A stretch of 64,000 bases of DNA from Chimonanthus salicifolius (GCA_013350335.1 CM023538.1:56712769-56776768); one strand, 5' to 3'. Counted from the first letter of the stretch, positions 49,929-63,521 are shown. A program made the numbers and translations. The notes: a model not told the origin generated them from the letters alone.

Positions 49929-50403
49929 TATAGTTCTTTTCAATCAACACGTGATTGTAATAGGAATACGTGATTGTAATAGGAATGAGTCTGGGCCAAT
50001 GGGTCCATAAGAAAAGAGGTGAGCGGGGGTTTGATTTATTTATTTCAATGACAACTGATTACAAAGATGATTAGATAGAGATGTTGAATGTAAGATGGTC
50101 ATAACCAAAGTATAATTTATTTATTTTTTTAAAAAAAAACCCATGTGGTGAGTCGGGCCAGATTAGTTCGACTAGATAAAATTTTGAGTCAAACAAATCA
50201 ATGAGTTTTAGTGAGTTCTTTTGGACCTTCAAAAACATGCCCCAAGCTACTTGACTCAGTAAGATTTCGTGTCTAAGTTCAAATTTTAAAATTTTAAACT
50301 ATAGTCATAACATTATCTGTTTATGACCTCAATTCAATAATCAACTATCAAGCAAACTGTGAGGTGGGGATATCCATGTTATCCAAGCACGGGTAGCTAA
50401 CTC

Positions 50404-50572
50404 ACACAGGTAGTTCAGTTGGTCAGATTCTAAGATTAGACTAGAAATCTTGAGTTCAACTTCTTCCAGACTTATCTAACATACGAGACTTACGGGTAGT
50501 TTCAGTGTATCCATGAGATTAGTCCCACCTCCAATGTGAAGGTAGGGATACCTCTATTGTCTAAAAAAAAAC
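50404..50572 (+). mobile_element. tRNA-derived SINE shared by both units
   Basis: CACAGGTAGTTCAGTTGGTC (A box), TTGAGTTCAACTTC (B-box region) and a tail with GATTAGTCCCACCTCCAATG. Unit 2 keeps the 3' half at about 62385-62500. Related tails occur near 36765, 49050 and 60770. Confidence 0.65.
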
Positions 50573-50775
50573 TATTAAGAAAGCTTGACGGTTGTCATCC
50601 AGGAGGGCCTAGGTTTGTTTGGGTCCACAATTTGAGTCGTTCAAGACGGTCCCGCCTTCATTAAGTTGGTTTGACAAACTCCAAAGTGAACCAACCAGGA
50701 TATGTAAGTCTAAATGCCTTATATGTAAGATTAGAGACCAAGAAATGCAACGAAACAAGGGTCTGATGGTATAAA

Positions 50776-51342
50776 TTTTCATCTTTAAATGATAAAAGAA
50801 TAGTCAGTTCGGTTTAGGAGATGAAATGAAATGAGAAGAAATTGATGAGAAATTTCAATGTTAGGAAAGTCATTTGAGAGTAAAGTCAATGTTAGGATTG
50901 TTTGCAGGGACTAAAATCTGTAGATGCCTAAGACCTCATGAGCAATGCATATCTCAAAAATGAAATTATGTGCTAGATTATTTAGATAATACGTGTAACC
51001 TCGTTTATATTGGAGATGTGACTAATTCCAAAAATACAAAAAAAATCACGAATATTGTATCAAGTGAATTTAGGAAGAGTCAAATCCAAGACTTCTAAAT
51101 TTCACAAGCCAGCTAGCATTTCGAGCTCCCCACTTATTTGGGTGAAACTATGCACCACTTTCTAAAAGGCCAACATCCTCAAGTTATAAGAAAATGAAAT
51201 AACAAAAATTCAAGAGCATGTAGCAATACAAATGCAATCAAAGGTTATACAAGAACAAAAGGATTTTTTTAGAAAATACTAAGTGATATGAGTCAAATAG
51301 CTCTCGATGTCTATCGACCGATTTCTTCTTTCTCTGACCAGA
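50776..51342. other. Spacer between the two duplication units
   Basis: About 570 bp of AT-rich sequence with no gene or repeat recognised, other than the start of the GATATCGG-rich stretch from about 51302. Confidence 0.6.
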
Positions 51343-51713
51343 TAGACATCCCACTTTGACCCTATCGAATTTTCGACCGATATTTAATCTCGGCCAAATT
51401 TTTTTCGCTCTCTTCAAAATACTTTTTTTTTTTCGAAAATCTATGTGACTTTTTTTTTTAAAAAAATCATTTTAAAAAAAATACTGTTTTAAAAAAAAAT
51501 TAAATATATAAATATCGGCCAAGATATTGACCGGGCCCACAACCAATATTTAAAAAAAAAAAAAAAGAAAAAGAAATCGGCCGATATTCGGCTAAATTTT
51601 TTTCATCTAGCCGATCCGGTTCTGATACTTACCATATCGGACGAGATATCTCGGGCGTCCGAAACCCGAGATATCTCAACCGATATGATACGTATGAGTC
51701 GAATTTTATACCC
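51302..51713. mobile_element. CGGCCGATAT-family MITE-like insertion in the copy 2 promoter
   Basis: Copy 1 reads straight through ACTTTGACCC-ATGCCCA, while copy 2 has about 350 bp of CGACCGATAT, ATCGGCCGATATTC and GAGATATCTCGG words between these points, so it arrived after the duplication. Similar stretches occur at 8870-8955, 54168-54526 and 63522-63886. The exact left end and TSD were not resolved. Confidence 0.55.
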
Positions 51714-51934
51714 CTCATGCCCATCTACCCGAATACCCGATATCCCTCACTGTGAGGCCCAGCTCAACATAATCATCCAAACCAGACTGATTCAACCCAT
51801 CAGTCCGCTAAAGAATTGAATTTAAAATTGAACCACACTGAGTCGTGACTCATTTGAGATTTTACCATGGATGCGGCGAGCAGGTGGCGGCGGCGCCTCC
51901 TTCCTTCTTCTCTCGTCCGCTTTCGTGTCAATAA

Positions 51935-51940
51935 CACGTG
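51935..51940. promoter_or_regulatory. G-box (CACGTG) upstream of RPT4 copy 2
   Basis: Same context (AACACGTGGCGG) and nearly the same distance from the ATG as in copy 1. The surrounding 400 bp is strongly conserved between copies. Confidence 0.5.
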
Positions 51941-53657
51941 GCGGAAATCTGTGCAATGCCGGATTCCGGCTCCGTCTTGCAGTTGCAACTGCCGTACTGA
52001 ATCCGTACTCAGTTTTTATCGGATTTAGCCGCCAATCAAATAATGACACGTTGACACAAGCTCCCTGATGTCTGTTTCTTCCTAACTGCAAGTCACCTGT
52101 GAGTAAGCTTTTTCTTCTCCGATCAAGCAATCTCTTTCTTTCCCCAATCCCAGTCTCGTCTCAACTGAAAAATATCACTGATTTCTATCGGAAGATGATT
52201 GACGGAGAAGACTCAGGGTCACACCGGAGCCAGAAGATGCTCCTGCGCCGGGAATTGAAGATCAAAAAGCACAGAGGTCTGTATCTGTTCATTCTCGTTG
52301 GATTAGGGTTTTCTGTTCTTCTCGCTTGTATTCTTCGGTCGTTGGAATCGGAGATTAGGGCCTGTTTGGTAGTCTTGAAATGTCTTGAAATAGTTGTCTA
52401 AAACCTTACCTGACCTATTCTCCTGATTCCAAAAGATGTTTGGTAGGGTCTTTCTAGAATATGTTTTTTATTTTTTCAGTTCTCCTGATTTTAGTGGAGC
52501 TTGTTTGATACTAACTTTATATGGAAAAGTTCATAAAAATAATCAAATTTGATAGAGGAAGAATTTCATATTTCTTCAACTGAATGCACTGTGAAAGTTT
52601 TTCCTCTTCTTTTTGTTTTTCTGCTTTGGGCTTTGGGTGTATTGGGTTGCCAGGTTGATCCTTTTCCGCTGTATTGTATCTTTTGCATTTACACTTGTGG
52701 TGCTTTTTTTTTTTCTCTCTATTAGTATAGTAATCATTAAAAAAAGAGGATTGACAATAATATTGATTATGAGCATCAAAACAAACAATATTGAGTAAGA
52801 ATTTGTGGTTAACTGCTTAGATATACACTACTTGAGCTCATTGTGTCTTTTTACTAATTATATATTATATTAATTAAATAATTTACTATTATTTTTTATT
52901 TTTTCCTTATTTGCCATCTTGATTGGCCCAATGTATTCTACATATACATGTATACTATTCTTTCTTCAATACAAGAAATACAATACCGATAATTAATATT
53001 CCTCAACTTTTATTTCTTCTTTTTATTATTTTCTTCACTTTCTACAATTTTTCTTTTAACATCTTCTACTTGTAACCAAGTAGTTCTTGTTACATGACTG
53101 ATTTTTATCTCATGCTTGGTGACTGAATAATTTTTAATGAGATTCAGACATGTATTCTTTTGTTTGCACGACCTTAAGTGTGTGTTTTGTTTGAATGCAC
53201 TCACTTCTGTATTTTTTTTCCAAATCAATCTTAGCACGTGTCTGATTTACAATTACTTCATATACTTGTCTTTGATGACGAGTTTATACCATAGTGGGAA
53301 GGTGTTTATTATTGCAACCATAAATAATATGGTCTTGAGTCATGTTTCCATTTAAAGATAAAAAGAAACCCTTTTAATCAACATCACACTCATCTGTAAG
53401 AACCACTCCACTTACGTGGTTGCACTCTACCCACCCTACTCCCTTTCTACTTCCAATATCCAAATTAGGCCCTCCCTTTTGGACTACAGTTGCACCATTG
53501 TATCCAAATTTGTCAAAAGTGGTATCTAAGTCTTCTTTTTTCTTTTCTAATTTTCATCAATTCATCCTCCTTATTCTAAGATCCACTAAATTACATCCAT
53601 CATGCCTTTGTCCGACTAATTTTCAAATTATTTGCCTTAATAATGTTTCAAGACTAA

Positions 53658-53839
53658 TCAAGAGGGGGGTTGGTGTGACGGTCAAGAAGCTTCCTTCATT
53701 AAAAGAGGTCTTGAGTTCGATTCATGCTCAATACCCCTTTAGGCCACGTCCCATAATTGCTTATCCGGTGGGTGTGAAATTAAGAGGCTTGCACATGCTC
53801 CAAGAGTGAGACCCCTAGACACCTTAGTCATAAAAATAA
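53658..53839 (+). mobile_element. SINE with 19-bp TSD, only in copy 2
   Basis: Flanked by exact AATAATGTTTCAAGACTAA (53639-53657 and 53840-53858); copy 1 has this site once, empty (about 12619-12637). It carries GGTTGGTGTGACGGTCAAGA, the B box GAGTTCGATTC and an A-rich tail. It resembles the SINE at 48198-48390. Confidence 0.92.
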
Positions 53840-54167
53840 AATAATGTTTCAAGACTAAGTTCTGAATAATAGATTTTAATATTAAAGTATTGGGGTTTTA
53901 TCTTAAAATGCCCACATCTTTTGAATTTCTTTGATAGAAGTCCCTAGGTTTTCTATAATTCTAAAAGGGCCTCTATCATTTGATAAAAATTCTAAAAAGC
54001 CCCGTGGCCATTTCTATTAAAGGTCAACTTCTTATTGAAAAGTAATTTTGATTTTGCTTGTTGGCAACAAGTCACACCATGTGACTGACTTAATGGAGTC
54101 CTTTTGTCACTCATCTTCCCATTTTGCACATTATACATATTGTGCATTTGGCATGTCTAATTGGAGC

Positions 54168-54526
54168 CATAATCACAAATATCGTTCTCGGGATATTAAC
54201 GGCGATTGATAATATTGGGATATTTTTAAATATTTGGTTTTTACTGGGAAATTAACGGAAAAATCTGGTGAAAAAAATATAATATTTAAAAAATAATAAA
54301 AATATAATAAATAATATATTAATAAAATAATATATCAATATGGAATTTATCGGTATTTTATCAGGAATTTATCGGATATTATCGCGATTTTACCATTTAT
54401 CGTGAATTTATCTAGAATTTACTGCAGTGTCGATAAATCTCGTGAATATTAAGGACAATTGATATTTTGCCCAATAAACCGTGGTAAATTTGAAAAATTC
54501 ATAGTTATTTGTGAATTGTGACATTA
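54168..54526. mobile_element. MITE with 8-bp TSD, only in copy 2
   Basis: Flanked by ATTGGAGC (54160-54167) and TTTGGAGC (54527-54534). The ends CATAATCACAAATA and TATTTGTGAATTGTG form an imperfect inverted repeat. The interior has GGGATATTAACG and TATCGGTATTT words. Copy 1 has the empty site (about 12754, TAATTGGAGCTAAC). Confidence 0.75.
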
Positions 54527-55434
54527 TTTGGAGCTACACTTGTCATTGATTGTAAGTAAAATTTCATTTCATTGTTGATTCTTGAGCTTTAAAATTAACA
54601 TTTATAATGTTTTAAAGTAGTTGATTTCTGAGAAATTACTAATCTATAATAAGTGTTTTTTAGTCAACCTACTCTTAAGAAGTGTTGATTTCTTCTTCTT
54701 CAACCAAAAAAAAAAAAGGTAGTGTTGATCCTCAACTGGGCCCCACAATATGCTTCTGAAAAATGTTAATTAACATGGCCAATGGGCATGCATCTTTAGA
54801 ATTTGAAGCATAACTTAGGGACCTTTTTAGAATTATGTCAAATACAGGGGCTCCTTTTAGTGGCTTTTTTAGGAAAAAAAACCCTAAAATATTTAGCTGT
54901 AAACTAAGTATTGTAATATTGCAATCTTTGGCAGAGGACTAGAAGGTGAAACCACGACAGAACTTATTCAAAAGAGAACAAAAAAAAACACTCTTCGCCA
55001 CATGTTGCGGAAGCTTGCTTTTAATTATGGGATGAAATTGCCTGATTTTGAAAATTCTGTGCAGTATGCTGTAAAACAGTGTGAATTAAATAAGTAACTT
55101 TTGACTCTCTGAGTGATCTCTTTACAAACGTTTCTTGTTATTTCAAGCTATATATTTCACATCTGGCCACGTCCATATGTCATGATTCTGTGAACAAAGC
55201 TTTCCTAACAATTTTGCTGAATTCTAAATGCAGCAAAAAGGTTGTTGAGAGATACAAAAAAGTTGTTGAGAGATGCAAAAGAGTCGTTTGCTAAGACTGA
55301 AGAAGATCTCATGTTTCTTCAGAGTGTTGGGCAGTTGTTTGGAGAAGTTCTCCTGCCTCTTGACAATGAGCGCTGTTAGTATTCCCAAGTATTATCTTTC
55401 ATAAAAAGTACTCCTAGCATTTTGTTGTTGATGG

Positions 55435-55570
55435 GTTCTGGGCTTGGGTTGCTCTTGTAGGGCTGTTTCTGTTGGGCTGCTGCAGCAGTCCCTGGGTGCT
55501 TTCCCTTGTGCTGTATTATTTTCTGTTTTTTTCATAATAATATTTATTACCATTTCAAAAAACAAAAACC
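55435..55570 (+). mobile_element. LINE-like 3' tail fragment (copy 2)
   Basis: Counterpart of 13590-13742 in copy 1: GGGCTGCTGCAGCAGTCCC, then ATAATAATATTTATTACC and an A-rich end. Confidence 0.45.
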
Positions 55571-58289
55571 TATAGAGTTAGGCAACTTTTTCTTGTTGGT
55601 TTACCATGTTCAGTTTATATATTGTTTTTGCTCTGCACAAATGTGTTGATTTTGAAGTATGCTGCAAAGACTTGATGAATAGAAGTGGTAGCAATTCCCA
55701 ACAAGATCACTTCTGATCATGTGCTCTGAATCATGAAAGGGAATTCGCTCTTTCAACTGCTCATTTTTTAAGTCATCAAGCTAGAGGCACATGGTTTTTA
55801 AGGGCTAAGCATGCAATTAGATTTTTGTGTGATGTTTTGAGATGATGATTTAATTTTTCTGTTGAAGCCTTGCCTTCTATTCGCATGCCCCTATTTACTA
55901 CCATACATTTGTTTATTCTTGATGGAAGTCAAGAAAAATAATAACTTTTGGTTATGACTTGGAGAGCAAAGCTTATGCTATTTCATTGCTACTGATGCAA
56001 TTAGTTTCTTGTATGGTGGGTTTTAATAGGCCTGTTAATAGTTGCATACTGTGACATTTTCTTGTATGAGCATGTATTAGTTCCTATTGGTAATCTTGGA
56101 TCATGATTGCTTAGCCTCATAGAAATCAAGGAAAATAAAAACATTTGGCTGGTCAGGTTTGTCTCAGGGTTTATTATTCTCATGAATTGACTTCCTATAT
56201 CCATTGTTGGTAGCCACTGACAACAATACGGTATATTAACTTTATGCTACTGTAGTCATAGTGCAGGCCTGTGATGTTAGATATGTAGTTAGCTGCAGTT
56301 GTAAAGTAGATAAGGAGAAGTTGACAGCAGGAACCAGGGTGGTTCTAGACTGGGACACCTTAACAATCATGCGTGCTCTTCCAGATAAGGTAATGTCTAG
56401 TATTATTGTATGTTATTTCTTTGTTTGCAGAGCTTCCCATGGTAACACTTTAGTTCTGGTATTTTTTATTATTTGTTGCAATTGTCTGAATTTTTTATGG
56501 ATCACTTTGTTTCTAGGTTGACCCAGTTGTGTACAACATGCTTCACGAAGACAGCCGGAAGGTTCCTTACTCTGCTGTTGGTGGTTTATCTGATCAGTTA
56601 AGAGAGCTCAGAGAATCTATTGAATTGCCCTTGATGAATCCTGAACGCTTCCTTAGAGTAGGGATAGAACCTCCCAAGGTAACTCGATCCTCAACGTTAG
56701 ATGCTTTCAGTATAGGCCTTCGCATGGTATTTGTGGAAGCTCAGGATATGATCTACGGAGCCACTATGAGCATGTCTTAGCTTAAGAAACAGTCCAGTCA
56801 TGTTATGAGGTTGACTTCGTCTATGTTGAATACAGACCATCAATTTTTTTAATATTTAACCATCCATTTTTTTATATACATATTACTTCTAAATAATGGA
56901 CATGCCTATTTCTGAGCTAGGACATGATCAGAAAGAAGCTATCCCAATGGACTATCTGGCATAATGCTTTAAAGATCCTTAATAATCTCCTCCAGGATGA
57001 CATTGGTATTTTTCTCTGACAAAGTCAAATCAGACTGAAGCTGTTGTATCTGATGTTTTCAAGTTTCAACTTGCGAAAGAACTTCACATTTTCTCTATAT
57101 TTCAGAGTGTTCTTCTCTATGGCCCCCCTGGAACAGGAAAGACACTATTAGCAAGAGTAATTGCTAGCAATAGTAGATGCCAATTTTCTCAAGGTTGGTT
57201 TCATTTAATTTTTCATGAAAATACTTGGGAAAAGTAGTTTGATTGATTGACACAATTTTTAATTTCTCATACTTCATCAATATTTAGAAGTTCTAAATCA
57301 AATGATTGGATTTTCTTGTAGGTTGTTTCGAGTGCTATAATTGATAGATATGTAGGTGAAAGTGCACGATTGATCAGAGAAATGTTTGGATATGCACGTG
57401 ATCATCAAGTAAGAACTCAGATTTCTTTGATTACATTTCAGTTTAGGTATTCTATCTAATGGTTTGCCAGTAGTTATATCCTGCCATGACCATAGCAGCA
57501 TGTCATTGTTTTTGCCCATCAAATTTTATGAGGACATTTGGAAAGAAAGGAAACAACTGACTTTGTATGACTGTTTACAATTTCTTTGGGTTTCTCATGA
57601 CTTTCAAGGTTTGTAGTTGATAACCTTAATCTGTATCTTAGATATTATTTCGGAGACTCTCCCTCGTTGTGAAGCTCCCTTTTCTGAATAATTCTACTCT
57701 TTAGGTTTCCACTTTTCTGAAATTCTAAAAGAGCAACAAAGAATCCTTTACTGCTCCTAAATGGGCACCAAATGTAGAGTCTGAAATAAAATTGTTAAAA
57801 AGGAGTAAACTTCATTTCTCCTCAAATGAATGAGTCAAAGTCAACTTGTGGATTGTATGTTCTCCATTTTTTCTAAAGTCTTTTTTTATTTCACTCTTGT
57901 GAGGGGTGGGAGAGGTCTTGGGGTTCTTCGTCTTAAAAAGAAAAAAAAAAAAACAGTGTTTTCCACTTTTTGTGCAATCTTTAACATACTTGGATCATCA
58001 GTAACAGTTTTTCTGATGCTTTCTTTCTATTTTTCCAGCCTTGCATAATCTTCATGGATGAAATTGATGCAATTGGTCAACGCCGTTTCAATGACGGAAC
58101 AAATAATGACTCTGAAATCCAGAGAACTTTAATGGAATTGCTTAATCAGCTTGATGGATTTGATCAGCTTGGAAAGGTATTCCCGCTTTGTGCCCAACAT
58201 CATAGAAGTTTTTAGGGTGTGACTTGTCCATAAATTGTACAGTTTCATCCAAAGTGGTATCCAAAGTGTATCCTCATTGTATCCAAAGT

Positions 58290-58690
58290 GTTTATTGAGT
58301 GATAACAAAAACACTTGGGCCCAACAAGATATTGGGCCAAATATACAAAAATACAAAGCTAACAAGAAGCAAGAGAAAGGAAAGGGACACAAAGTCTGGG
58401 ACTTGTCATCCCACTTTCCATGGGAACGATCTTCCAGAAAACCAATAAATAAATCAGTTGCTAGAGCCCGTTGGATGATGTTCAACTTGATCCTGCACAC
58501 CACAACCTCCTCAGAAGATGCTTGATTCTCAAAGATTCTCCTATTGCATTCCAACTAGGTGAGCCAAGCTATGGCTATAGAAATCATTTTCCAATGAGCA
58601 TGACCTTGCTTTGAAAAGGGACTTGAAACTTCATCCCACAATGAGAGCCCGAAACAAGGGTGGAAAGGAAGGATAGGAAATAGAACCAAA
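58290..58690 (-). mobile_element. LINE ORF2 C-terminal fragment (copy 2, intron 7)
   Basis: Minus strand; encodes ECNRRIFENQASSEEVVVCR and what follows, as at 34020-34400. Shared by both copies, so it was inserted before the duplication. Confidence 0.65.
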
Positions 58691-61600
58691 TGGGGATAAC
58701 AGAAGAACAATGGAGGAATAAATGTATATTTATGCATGTTTTACAAATATGTCCCTTTTGTGTCCACACTATAGACCAAACAGTCATGGTTCAGAGCAAT
58801 GAACCCTAAGACCATTTTGATGAAACTCTTTGTTTGTTTCTCTCTCTCTCTCTCTGAAAAGTTTGATGGAAGTCTTTGTTGCAAGGGTTCTTTGTAATGT
58901 GTGGTGTACCCACTGTGAGATAGATACTTCATCATGTTTTGGAGATTTTGAGTTTTCTATATATTTTTGTTAATTATAAATAGATGTTTAAATTTTTTTC
59001 CATAATATGTCAAATCCTCAAATCTTACTTTTTTTGGTTGATTGAATCCAATTCCAAGTACCACTGTCAGATCTTGACATATGTACCCATACCCATGCAA
59101 CATAGATGAAATTCTAGCATTAGATTTCTTGTATGCTCCATGAAAAGGCACGCATCCGTGTTTCTCTGATCTGTTACATCATGATTCATCAGCTGATATG
59201 CAGATTTTTCAAAAATCATCAAATCTGACTTGTGTAATATGGGGTGCAAGGTTAAAGTGATTATGGCAACAAACAGGCCTGATGTTTTGGACCCAGCACT
59301 CCTCCGCCCAGGACGATTGGACAGAAAAATAGAAATTCCATTACCAAATGAGCAATCCAGAATGCAGATACTTGAAATTCATACTGCTCGTATGAACACA
59401 GTTGGTAATATCAACTATGAAGCAATTGTAAAACTCACAGAGGTCAGTTTTGCCTTCTTTGTTATAGAAGTTTCTGCATTGAATTCTCTCATCACGTCGT
59501 CACCTGATAGTCTTTATAATGTTTTTAGGGATTGAATGGAGCTGATCTTCAAAATGTCTGCACAGAAGCGGGGATGTTTGCAATGCGTGCAGACCGAGAT
59601 TATGTCATTCACGAAGACTTTATGATGGTAAGTTGTTGTTTTCATGATGGAATGATTGATGGATAACTTGCTTGTGAGGATTGCTGTATTTTAGCATATG
59701 CATGATTAAATCCCTTCTATTGCCCGAATCTATCATTCCTTGCATAATCACCTTTTGAAACCATAGTAGTCTAAAAAGAAGACATAGTAGAGGTGCCAAG
59801 GGGTCTTGGAGCCCATTCTCACATATATCAATATTGGGATATTAAAGTGGAAGATGATATGAAGCTGTTTTCAACCTTTTAGATTTTTGTCAGGATATAA
59901 TCAGTGAAAATAAGCTTAATTTTAAATAAAACCAAAAGTAAATATAAATACTTAAAATACTAAATTATTGCATTACTGTCTATTTGGCAATCATGTAGTT
60001 AGATCATAGAGGAGAATTACTGCTATATGTCTCACTAGATGTCAATGATATATAGGTAATTATAATCTGTATTGGACCCACACTGCTCAATAATTGTAGG
60101 ACTTGGATTTTTAAGAAGAAGGTTTTGGATGATGTCTACCTCATCATTGATTATTGTATGGTTGACCTAGTTTTGACCTGTGATGATACCTTTCATGATG
60201 AAAAACCTTTGATCTCCACATTATCTCACGATTAGGTGATGGCCCCCAACATCACTTGTGTATGAGGACTCTTCACTGTTTATACATACCTTGGGAATTA
60301 CTGAATCCCTAGTATGTCCCATGATGTATCTCAGCCCAGTGGTGAATTGTCTTACTGTACAGTTGATTTAGAAATCCATCATTGATTATTAAGGGATTTT
60401 CAAATGCTAGTGATGGAAAGTGGGTCCCAATGTAAAAACTAGTTGAACTTCAACATTACCTTTTCATATCATTCTTGTTTCCTCTCTATAGTTGTATCCC
60501 AAACAGACAGGACGAATGATGGGAACTGAGACTGGATTTGAGGGAAGAGAAGGAATATCTATCTGTGTGATAATCTTGTAATTCATTGTGACATTTGTGA
60601 TAATATCATAATAATTATGAATGTTAAGAGAGATATTTCATAATATATGATGATACACTCATATTCATAGTAGTATCATGATCTGTCACAAAACAATAAT
60701 ATCATCAAGTTCTTGCAATACTTTCAAAGTACTTTCATATTCATATTTGTCATGTTAATATCACAAATGTCGGGATTAGTCTCACCTCCAATGTGGGTGG
60801 GATACCCATGTCAGGTGCTTTAAGAGGCCTGGATACCTTGGTCTTAAAAAAATGCTTTGGTGCAATGGATGATGATACTTCCATTTTCAAAAAAAAAAGG
60901 GAAGGAAGAAGAGCGGATGAAAACATTTTATTGTTTATTTTCCCAGTGAATTTTGCCTTTGTGACCAGCTAACATCTCAATTCTCATTATTTTAGGGCGT
61001 CCAAAAACTGAATGATGCCAAGAAGCTCGAGTCCAATGCTCATTAAAATAAAGACTTTGGAAGGATTAAATTGTCCTCTGTTCTGAAGCCATGGATGCTG
61101 GGGCGGTGCAATGGATTTGATTTGGATATGTATTAGCACGGTTTTCTGTTGCTTTACTGCTGCCGAAGGTGAAACCACTTTTGTGCATTGGGTTCGAAAT
61201 TGCGTTCTTTCTTAGGTTTGTGTCCATTGTAGCATCAATTCCATGATTCTTTCTTGTTGGGATTCCATATGAAGTCAAGACTTACAGGTCACCGGAGTGA
61301 TCCTCTGTTTTTTTTACACAGTGAAAGAATTTCATTACTTCATGTAAAGAACTAAAATGCGATGGAACATCGGCAATAACAAAATGAATGTTTACACATT
61401 TACTATCTTTTCATTATGTATCTATACCAATGCTCATGTGTTTGGAGGAGTGGACTAAGTAGGGAAGGATTACAAAAAGAGATGATAGCTTTTAATTCAT
61501 CATCCTACGAGTTGATTCATTAGTAATTTGTAGTTGGTTTTGACTCCTCTTGGACTTATATGATACATGAGACTTACGGGTGTTTATTTGTAATGTGAAA

Positions 61601-62721
61601 CTAGTCTCACCTGCAATGTAGGGTGAAGATACCCATGCTTTTTTTACATAAAAATTGAGCCGAGCAAGTGTCTGAATCTATGCTTAAGATCCTGTGTTTT
61701 ATTTATTTATTTCTTCTTAAAAGTTGTCTAAGTGTTAATAAGAGAGGAGTTATAGATAAATTTGAAGTAGAATCATCACTCATGTACACCTTCTAATTTG
61801 ATTTATACTGATGAGTTTGCTGAAAAGGTTTTATGCTCAATATGTAGACAATGAAAGATCGCTTTATTTCTTTTAATCGAGTCATTTATTTGTTCATATT
61901 TTTTTTTTTTAATTTTAAACTTTTGTGGTTTAAAATCATGACTTAATCAACTCACAATTATTTTTTAGTAAGTCTCATATTCAAATATAGTTGTTTTCGA
62001 ACACAGTGATTGAAATAGGACTGCATCTGGGCCAATGGGTCCATAAGAAAATAGGTGAGCAGGGGATTAATATATTTATTTTAATGACAACTGATTACAA
62101 ACATGACTAGATAGAGCTATTGAATGTAAGATACTCATAACCAAAGGTTTTTTGAAAAAAAAAAAAACAATGTGGTGAGATGGCCAGATTAAAGTGAATC
62201 AATGAGTTTTACTAAGTTCTTTTGAGCCTTAAAAAAATGTCAGAAGTTACTTGAACTCAATAGAATTGGTGTCTAAGTTCAAATTTCAAATTTTAAACTA
62301 TTTATAACATTATCTGTAGATAACCTCAATTCAATAATCAACTATCAAGCAAGCTGTGAGGTGGGGAATACCAATGTTATCCTAATGACGGTTCGACTTT
62401 CTCCCAGACTTATCTCATGCACGGGGTTTACAGGTGGTTTCATGTATCCATCTGATTAGTCCCACCTCTAAGGTGAGGTGGGGTGTTATCCAAAAAAAGT
62501 ATCAAGCAAGCTGTGAGGGTTATCATCCAGGAGGGCCTAGGTTTGTTTTGGTCCACAATTTGAGTCTATCAAGCCAAGCCCAGCGTTTATTAAGCTGGTT
62601 AGACAAACTCCGAAGTGAACCAACCAGGATATGTAGGTCTAAATGTCTAATACGTAAGATTAGAGACCAAGAAATGCACCAAAACAAGGGTCTAGTGGCG
62701 TAATTTTTCTTTAATTTTTAT

Positions 62722-63125
62722 TAGGACTGAAATTCGGATGGGTTGGACTAGGTTTTAATAAACTCAATCTAACCCATATAAAAATTATCGAGCATTCGAA
62801 CCCAACCAACCCGACTCGCGTTGCTGGCCTGACCCGACTCAAATTGGACCTGCAACCCGACTCATTTTTAGCCCATATTCATGTCTACATTCCTCACTAG
62901 TTGTGGTGTTAGTCTTCATGTAAAAATCAGGTGAACTCAGGTCAATATATGTCAAGTTGGGTTAATTTTAAATTTCTGAGCTCAGCCCAATTTGAATTCC
63001 ATGTAGGTTTTTTCTCCACCCGACTCGACCTGACCCTAAATTTATAAATACATAATAGAGCCCGCTGATTTTTCGAATCAAGTTATGCGGGGGTCACTTA
63101 AAACTTGACCCAAGCTTCACCCCTA
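62722..63125. mobile_element. MITE-like element rich in CCCAACC/GGGTTGG
   Basis: Begins TTAGGACTGAAATTCGG and ends CAAGCTTCACCCCTAA; its ends are an imperfect inverted repeat similar to the MITE at 1810-3022. The interior has the same style of CCAACCCGACTC words. A clear 8-bp TSD was not seen. Confidence 0.55.
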
Positions 63126-63521
63126 ATTTTCACCACATTTTTAACCAAGTTATCTCGATTTGCTAAAACAAATTAAAATATCTTTGTAATTACTTATCAG
63201 ACCAAACAGCGGTCAAGACTCTTCGAATTTAAGTCATATTTGTATCATTTAAGAATCAAGAAACAATATTAGTAGGGAAAACACAAAGCTTATCTCATAA
63301 ATTTATTTTGTATTCAATTTGAACCTATTATAAGATATACTAACCTTTGAATTAAGCTGAGTAATATGAATAGTTAGAACTTTATAGCATTTTAAAATTA
63401 TACTTAAAATGATTTTTCAAGTTGAACTTTGTCACGCTTTCAGATTAGATATTTCAAACTAACTCATTCTTATTGTATAAACTATATAAAAAAATTATTA
63501 TCTAATTCAGAACAAACCAGT

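Larger units (their letters stand above)
52277..55233 (+). other. Intron 1 of RPT4 copy 2
   Basis: A 3-kb intron matching intron 1 of copy 1, longer because of a SINE and a MITE listed separately. A LINE-like tail is at about 52610-52746. No other feature was seen. Confidence 0.7.
52195..61046 (+). pseudogene. RPT4: 26S proteasome ATPase RPT4 (S10B)-like, copy 2; frameshifted after Walker A
   Basis: Exons: 52195-52276, 55234-55374, 56256-56389, 56517-56678, 57106-57193, 57322-57408, 58039-58176, 59251-59442, 59529-59627, 60996-61046, with intact GT-AG sites. The domain order is the same as in copy 1: coiled coil, OB region, [16 protein letters not shown] pore loop (tyrosine kept), [23 protein letters not shown]. 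Exon 5 is 88 nt instead of 87; an extra A near 57173 shifts the frame and leads to a TGA in exon 6, so the product would be about 209 residues and lack Walker B. Exon 10 stops early at 61044-61046 after SNAH, losing the last residues. Exon 2 has a 21-bp in-frame duplication. Introns are short (0.9-1.4 kb for introns 2, 7 and 9; intron 1 is 3.0 kb). Confidence 0.88.
51343..62712 (+). repeat. Tandem duplication unit 2 (RPT4-like copy 2 plus flanks)
   Basis: About 11.4 kb, collinear with 10603-50775. It lacks the three large unit 1 insertions but has its own small ones: a MITE-like piece in the promoter, a SINE (53658-53839) and a MITE (54168-54526) in intron 1. Confidence 0.9.

Noticed and set aside
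53420..53809. 129-codon open frame in intron 1 of copy 2
   Set aside because: It runs across a SINE insertion with a clear TSD; the matching sequence in copy 1 is not open.
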